Under the pieces are notes generated by a model, which worked only from the letters and a program-made list of their open reading frames with translations, did not search any database and had not been told where the DNA came from. Source: an uncultured Blautia sp. (GTDB taxonomy: Bacteria > Bacillota > Clostridia > Lachnospirales > Lachnospiraceae). Taken from it: 64,000 nucleotides of DNA. A program made the position numbers and the translations under genes. Shown here one piece after another: positions 60,527 to 64,000 of this stretch; position 1 is the first letter of the stretch, and every line of letters starts with the position of its first letter. The DNA is taken from NCBI GenBank assembly GCA_934426285.1, contig CAKRYE010000003.1, forward strand, positions 1 through 64,000, given 5' to 3'.

Positions 60527-61366
60527 TCAACCTTTTACCGCACCTGCAACAACACCTTCTACGATGTATTTCTGCAGGAAGATAAAGATAATGATGGATG
60601 GAAGTACCGCCAGCACCATGGCTGCCATTGCGTAATGCCACTGAGTATTGAACTGGCCTACGAATGTATAAGCGGAAAGTACCAATGTCTTGGTCTCGTT
60701 TGAACTGTTGACCATAAGCAGTGGAAGAAGGAAGTCATTCCAGATCCACATTACATCGATTACGATGACTGTAAATGTTACAGATTTCAGAAGCGGGAAA
60801 ATGATGGAACGATAGGTACGGAAGGTTCCTGCACCATCGATAAATGCACTTTCATCCAGCTCCTTCGGAATTGTTGACATGAAGTTTCCATAAATAAATG
60901 CTGCCATCGGAATACCGAAGCCCCAGTACTGGATTCCAAGTCCTACCTTGCTTCCGGAAAGATTAACTATGTTCATAACTTTCAGAAGTGTGATCATGAT
61001 AGTCTGGAACGGGATCAGCATAGGTGTTGTGATCACGAACTGAGCGAATTTGGTATATTTGTTTTTCTTTCTGCTGATGATATAAGCAGACATAGAAGAG
61101 AATACGATGATTCCCACAATACCGATCACGGTAATGATCACGTTGTTAAGGAACAGCTTGCCATACTGCATTTTGTCCATTACATAGGTGTAATTGCTCC
61201 ATTCGATCTTACTTGGAAGTGCGATTACATCCATGATAACTTCGCCGAACGGCTTCACGGAGTTGATCACCATCAGAAATACAGGGTAAATATAGATCAA
61301 CGCCAGGATAAGCATTACAATTGTAAGAACTATCTTTTTCGTTTTCTTTCTCTGGGCCATTGTCAT
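60527..61366 (-). CDS. Carbohydrate ABC permease, MalG type
   Basis: This 279-residue permease has six membrane helices and the EAA loop near residues 170-190 (ELDESAFIDGAGTFRTYRSIIFPLLK), which contacts the ATPase. With the MalF-type partner it imports oligosaccharides. Its ATG shares a base with the stop of that partner (TAATG). No ATPase gene is in the operon; such importers often share an MsmX/MsmK-type ATPase encoded elsewhere. Confidence 0.93.
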   Translation of the reverse strand: MTMAQRKKTKKIVLTIVMLILALIYIYPVFLMVINSVKPFGEVIMDVIALPSKIEWSNYTYVMDKMQYGKLFLNNVIITVIGIVGIIVFSSMSAYIISRKKNKYTKFAQFVITTPMLIPFQTIMITLLKVMNIVNLSGSKVGLGIQYWGFGIPMAAFIYGNFMSTIPKELDESAFIDGAGTFRTYRSIIFPLLKSVTFTVIVIDVMWIWNDFLLPLLMVNSSNETKTLVLSAYTFVGQFNTQWHYAMAAMVLAVLPSIIIFIFLQKYIVEGVVAGAVKG

Positions 61367-62244
61367 TATAAATCTACCTCCCTGCTATGCATAGCTTTTA
61401 ATACCAGCTGTGTGATAACCAGGATGATCACAAAGAATACCAGCGCCTTGGCAGATCCAAGACCATAATTGTTATTCTGGAAAGCTTCTCTGTAAATATC
61501 AAGTGTTACACTGTATGTAGATCCTCCCGGACCACCTTTGGTAAGTGCCAGGATGATATCAAATACCTTAACGGCATTTGTCAGGGACATGAATACACAG
61601 GTTGTAATGGACGGTCCCAAAAGAGGAAGTGTAACTTTGAAAAATTTCTTCCAGGAAGTAGCACCGTCTACCTCTGCTGCCTCAAGTACATCTGTAGGAA
61701 CTGCCTGAAGTCCTGCAATATACAGAACGATATAGAAGCCAAGTGCCTGCCAGATACCTACAAAGGCCACCGCATAGAATGCGAGATGACTGTCACCCAG
61801 CCAGCTGAGATTTAAGAATCCCAGATGAGTTTTTTCAAAGAGTGCTGCAAATCCCTGTGAAAAAATGAATTTCCAGATGAAACCTACGATAGTCATACTC
61901 ATGATATACGGAATGAAGAACATACTCCTCATTACGTTCGCAGCCGGGATCTTCTGTACAAGAGCTACTGCGATCGCCAGTGCCAGGATGTTTACCAGGA
62001 TCATGAAGATGATCGTGTACTTGCCGGTAAAGATCAGGCTCTGCATGAAATCTGAAGAACCACTGAACAATTTCTTAAAGTTCTCCAGTCCAATGAATTT
62101 CGGTGATTTTGAAATTCCGTTCCACTCTGTCAGTGAGTAGTAAAGACTCATTACAAAGGGAATGTAGAACACCAACATTACAAGAAACAATGACGGAACT
62201 GTAAAAGCCGCACATTCCAGATATTCTTTTTTCTTTCTCTTCAT
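61366..62244 (-). CDS. Carbohydrate ABC permease, MalF type
   Basis: This 292-residue permease has six helices and an EAA loop (DVLEAAEVDGATSWKKFFKVTLP, about 187-209). The start LECAAFTVPSLFLVMLVFYIPFVMSLYYS is typical of MalF-family partners. It is the first gene of the import and hydrolysis operon and has an AGGAGG site. The leader holds a good promoter and a LacI-type operator candidate. Confidence 0.93.
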   Translation of the reverse strand: MKRKKKEYLECAAFTVPSLFLVMLVFYIPFVMSLYYSLTEWNGISKSPKFIGLENFKKLFSGSSDFMQSLIFTGKYTIIFMILVNILALAIAVALVQKIPAANVMRSMFFIPYIMSMTIVGFIWKFIFSQGFAALFEKTHLGFLNLSWLGDSHLAFYAVAFVGIWQALGFYIVLYIAGLQAVPTDVLEAAEVDGATSWKKFFKVTLPLLGPSITTCVFMSLTNAVKVFDIILALTKGGPGGSTYSVTLDIYREAFQNNNYGLGSAKALVFFVIILVITQLVLKAMHSREVDL

Positions 62245-62303
62245 ATCTGTCTGTCCTCCTCTATTCAGTTATTGCAACTTTTGTTACTGTTTATATCTCA
62301 TCT

Positions 62304-62323
62304 CAAACAGCAACGTTCGTTTG
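62304..62323. promoter_or_regulatory. Candidate LacI-family operator
   Basis: CAAAC and GTTTG half sites flank a central AACGTT (CAAACAGCAACGTTCGTTTG). It lies just after the predicted start of the transporter transcript, where a bound repressor would block transcription. The adjacent LacI gene is the likely regulator. Confidence 0.45.
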
Positions 62324-62335
62324 TCTTATGCATTT

Positions 62336-62364
62336 AATATACTTCATCTTATGTGAATTGTCAA
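62336..62364 (-). promoter_or_regulatory. Promoter of the transporter-GH31-GH127 operon
   Basis: Perfect -35 TTGACA (62359-62364), 17 bases, -10 TATATT (62336-62341), about 90 bases before the first ATG. Confidence 0.75.
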
Positions 62365-62377
62365 CATATTTCCACCT

Positions 62378-62390
62378 TGTACTTCGTACA
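62378..62390. promoter_or_regulatory. Inverted repeat upstream of the operon promoter
   Basis: TGTAC-TTC-GTACA is a perfect 5-bp inverted repeat 13 bases upstream of the -35 box, a position suited to an activator site. The rest of 62391-62555 is AT-rich with nothing I can call. Confidence 0.4.
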
Positions 62391-62555
62391 TTTTTATAGG
62401 TTTTCTACATAACCTATTCAAAGCTAAAACAAACTATTTTTGTGAACCTTGCCTAATTTCATTTGAAATTCCTCTGTATTCCCTCGCTTTACCTTGTTAA
62501 ATTTATACAATTTTTGCTTTCGTCACTTTGCCAATCCAGTACCTCAGAGCCTTTT

Positions 62556-63572
62556 TTATGACTTAGTTTTTACACTTTCCCTTTCGATCAGCTGTACTCC
62601 TGTCATATATACATTCTTGTCACATTTTCCCCCATGTATAAGCTTCATCAGCACATCCACTGCGATCTCTGCTTTTTCTTCTACATCTACACGGATCGTA
62701 GTCAGGCGTGGATAAACAATGGTAGCAAATACATCATCATCCATACCTGCCACAGAAATTCCCTCCGGAATCTTCACATTATTCCTGTGAAGAAAAGAGA
62801 TCATCTCTGCTGCATTAATATCTGCAGAAAAGAACAGGGCAGTCTCTGTTCCCACATATTTCAAAAAATCCTGATAACATTTCTCTCGTTCTGTAACATT
62901 TCCGGGCAGACGTTTCTCTTCCAGAAGAACGTCACTCTTTGCATCACGTACTGCTTCCAGCACCCCCAAAAAACGCAGACGATCTGCACCATGATTTGCA
63001 TTTGCCAGATACACAATCCGTTTCATTCCCTGTTGGATCAGATACCCTGCCATCTCTCTGCCACCCTTTTTATCTTCAGATGTAACCTGATAATACTCTT
63101 CATTCCCTTCCGGCATTTCATCCATATCAATAGAAACTATTGGTATTTCAGATAACCCGGCTATTTTTTTCAAATGCCTGTAGGGCATAGAAATTGTAAT
63201 GATCCCATCCACATTCCAGCCAACTGTCATCTTCTCAATTTCCTCTACATTTTTATCCGAGAAAATCATAATATAATATCCCTTTTCCCTCAGAAGCCTC
63301 TCCAGATGTCCCAGCATATTCCCATAAAACGGGGTCTCATAAGCAGAGCCTCTGGCAAACTTCGGCGTTGTAATAAGAATACAGATGATCCTGGACCTCC
63401 GGTTGGTCAATGCATTCAGCCCCAGCCTTGGGATATAATTATTTTCTGCCAGCAGCTTTTCCACCTTCTCTATGGTTTCAGCCGAAACCCTGGCATTTTT
63501 CTTGTGCAGAACATTGGAAACTGTAGTCGTACTTACCCCTGCCTGTCTGGCAATCTCTTTTATCGTAACCAT
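62556..63572 (-). CDS. LacI family regulator of the GH31/GH127 operon
   Basis: This 338-residue protein has the LacI helix-turn-helix at its start (VTIKEIARQAGVSTTTVSNVLHKK) and a sugar-sensing domain (about 60-330). It lies directly upstream of the transporter operon on the same strand, which strongly suggests local control. The ATG at 63572 has GGGAGG 6 bases upstream; an ATG 15 codons earlier has none. The inducer is presumably a xylose- or arabinose-containing sugar, by inference from the enzymes. Confidence 0.88.
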   Translation of the reverse strand: MVTIKEIARQAGVSTTTVSNVLHKKNARVSAETIEKVEKLLAENNYIPRLGLNALTNRRSRIICILITTPKFARGSAYETPFYGNMLGHLERLLREKGYYIMIFSDKNVEEIEKMTVGWNVDGIITISMPYRHLKKIAGLSEIPIVSIDMDEMPEGNEEYYQVTSEDKKGGREMAGYLIQQGMKRIVYLANANHGADRLRFLGVLEAVRDAKSDVLLEEKRLPGNVTEREKCYQDFLKYVGTETALFFSADINAAEMISFLHRNNVKIPEGISVAGMDDDVFATIVYPRLTTIRVDVEEKAEIAVDVLMKLIHGGKCDKNVYMTGVQLIERESVKTKS

Positions 63573-63646
63573 AAAAAACCTCCCATCCTTTGGGTTAAGT
63601 ATAATACACTGTGCCATAGAATAGCTAGAGTAAATTTATATACCGG

Positions 63647-63675
63647 TTGCCATCAAAGAACTATCAAGGTATAAT
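63647..63675 (+). promoter_or_regulatory. Promoter of the glycosyltransferase gene
   Basis: TTGCCA (63647-63652), 17 bases, TATAAT (63670-63675), about 58 bases before the ATG. Confidence 0.65.
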
Positions 63676-63732
63676 AAAACAAATGCAACAATCACTCAGA
63701 TACATGGAAACAGAAACAAGGAGAAATCATAC

Positions 63733-64000
63733 ATGTCTTCATTATTTATCGTAATTCCCGCATACAACGAGGCAGAAAACATAGAACGCACAGTCAGTGA
63801 ATGGTATCCCATCGTAGAGTCTCACAACAAAGAGGGACAATCCCGTCTGGTTATCATTAACGATGGAAGCAAAGATCATACATATGATCTGATCTGCAAA
63901 CTGGCACAAACCCGCCCGCTCCTGATCCCTCTGACCAAACCAAACGGCGGCCACGGTTCCACTGTTCTCTACGGTTACCGCTACGCCATTGAACACAAGG
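63733..64000 (+). CDS. Family 2 glycosyltransferase, N-terminal part (cut by window edge)
   Basis: The first 89 codons read MSSLFIVIPAYNEAENIERT, then VIINDGSKDHTYDLI and PNGGHGSTVLYGYRYA. These are the GT-A nucleotide-binding strand and the DGS motif of GT2 enzymes such as dolichol-phosphate mannosyltransferase-like proteins. The gene continues past base 64000. An AAGGAG site lies 8 bases before the ATG and a promoter upstream. The acceptor is unknown. Confidence 0.88.
   Translation, partial: MSSLFIVIPAYNEAENIERTVSEWYPIVESHNKEGQSRLVIINDGSKDHTYDLICKLAQTRPLLIPLTKPNGGHGSTVLYGYRYAIEHK

Overview
The window looks like a chromosomal segment of a spore-forming Bacillota, most likely a Lachnospiraceae (Blautia or Ruminococcus-like). 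The evidence is a large Alu-bearing SRP RNA next to the dnaX-ybaB-recR cluster, paired glgC/glgD subunits, a split transketolase, the sporulation proteins YyaC and SpoVG, and families I know mainly from Lachnospiraceae (DUF5702, DUF6382-FHA, DUF5711, TSCPD). Genes are dense and mostly on the minus strand. The genus is an inference; no rRNA gene lies inside the window.

Layout. 1-340: tandem strong promoters pointing off the left edge, probably the leader of an rRNA operon. 0.3-3.7 kb: CvpA, a DUF5711 protein and a LysM protein with a degenerate JAMM/MPN-like domain. 3.9-8.3 kb: spore protease YyaC, transaldolase, the two transketolase halves and a LacI regulator. 8.3-14.5 kb: recR, ybaB, dnaX, pfkA, SRP RNA, a MATE transporter, tadA and tRNA-Pro(CGG). 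14.7-20.5 kb: a proline/glutamate-rich protein, a radical-SAM activase, a 3D-domain wall protein, spoVG and glgD/glgC. 20.8-25.9 kb, plus strand: murC, a cluster of DnaA boxes, a DnaD-like protein, a DnaC/DnaI-like helicase loader and a long PRPP synthetase.

26-29.7 kb holds two repeat elements. One is a roughly 208-bp near-perfect palindrome that supplies the last codons of a YhaO-type nuclease apparently fused to a remnant of its partner ATPase YhaN. The other is a 143-bp element with 12-bp terminal inverted repeats next to asnS. 29.7-38.6 kb: a secreted InlB-repeat/SGNH protein, galT, a propeller protein with a degenerate C39-like domain, a methyltransferase, a small conserved protein and mtnN. 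38.8-45 kb: TSCPD protein, beta-CASP MBL hydrolase, murG, ECF sigma factor, HIT protein, a soluble histidine kinase and a rhomboid protease.

45-54.5 kb is a Tad (type IVb pilus/secretion) locus: prepilin peptidase, CpaE/TadZ-like, TadA ATPase, TadB, TadC, Flp-like pilin, DUF5702 protein, a TadE-like protein carrying two Cys/His knuckles, a second A24 peptidase, TadE and a DUF6382-FHA membrane protein, with the rhomboid gene next. This is the most system-like part of the window and the best candidate for unfamiliar biology. 54.7-63.6 kb is a glycan-use operon (two ABC permeases, binding protein, GH31 alpha-xylosidase-like and GH127 beta-L-arabinofuranosidase-like enzymes) under an adjacent LacI regulator. 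A family 2 glycosyltransferase runs off the right edge.
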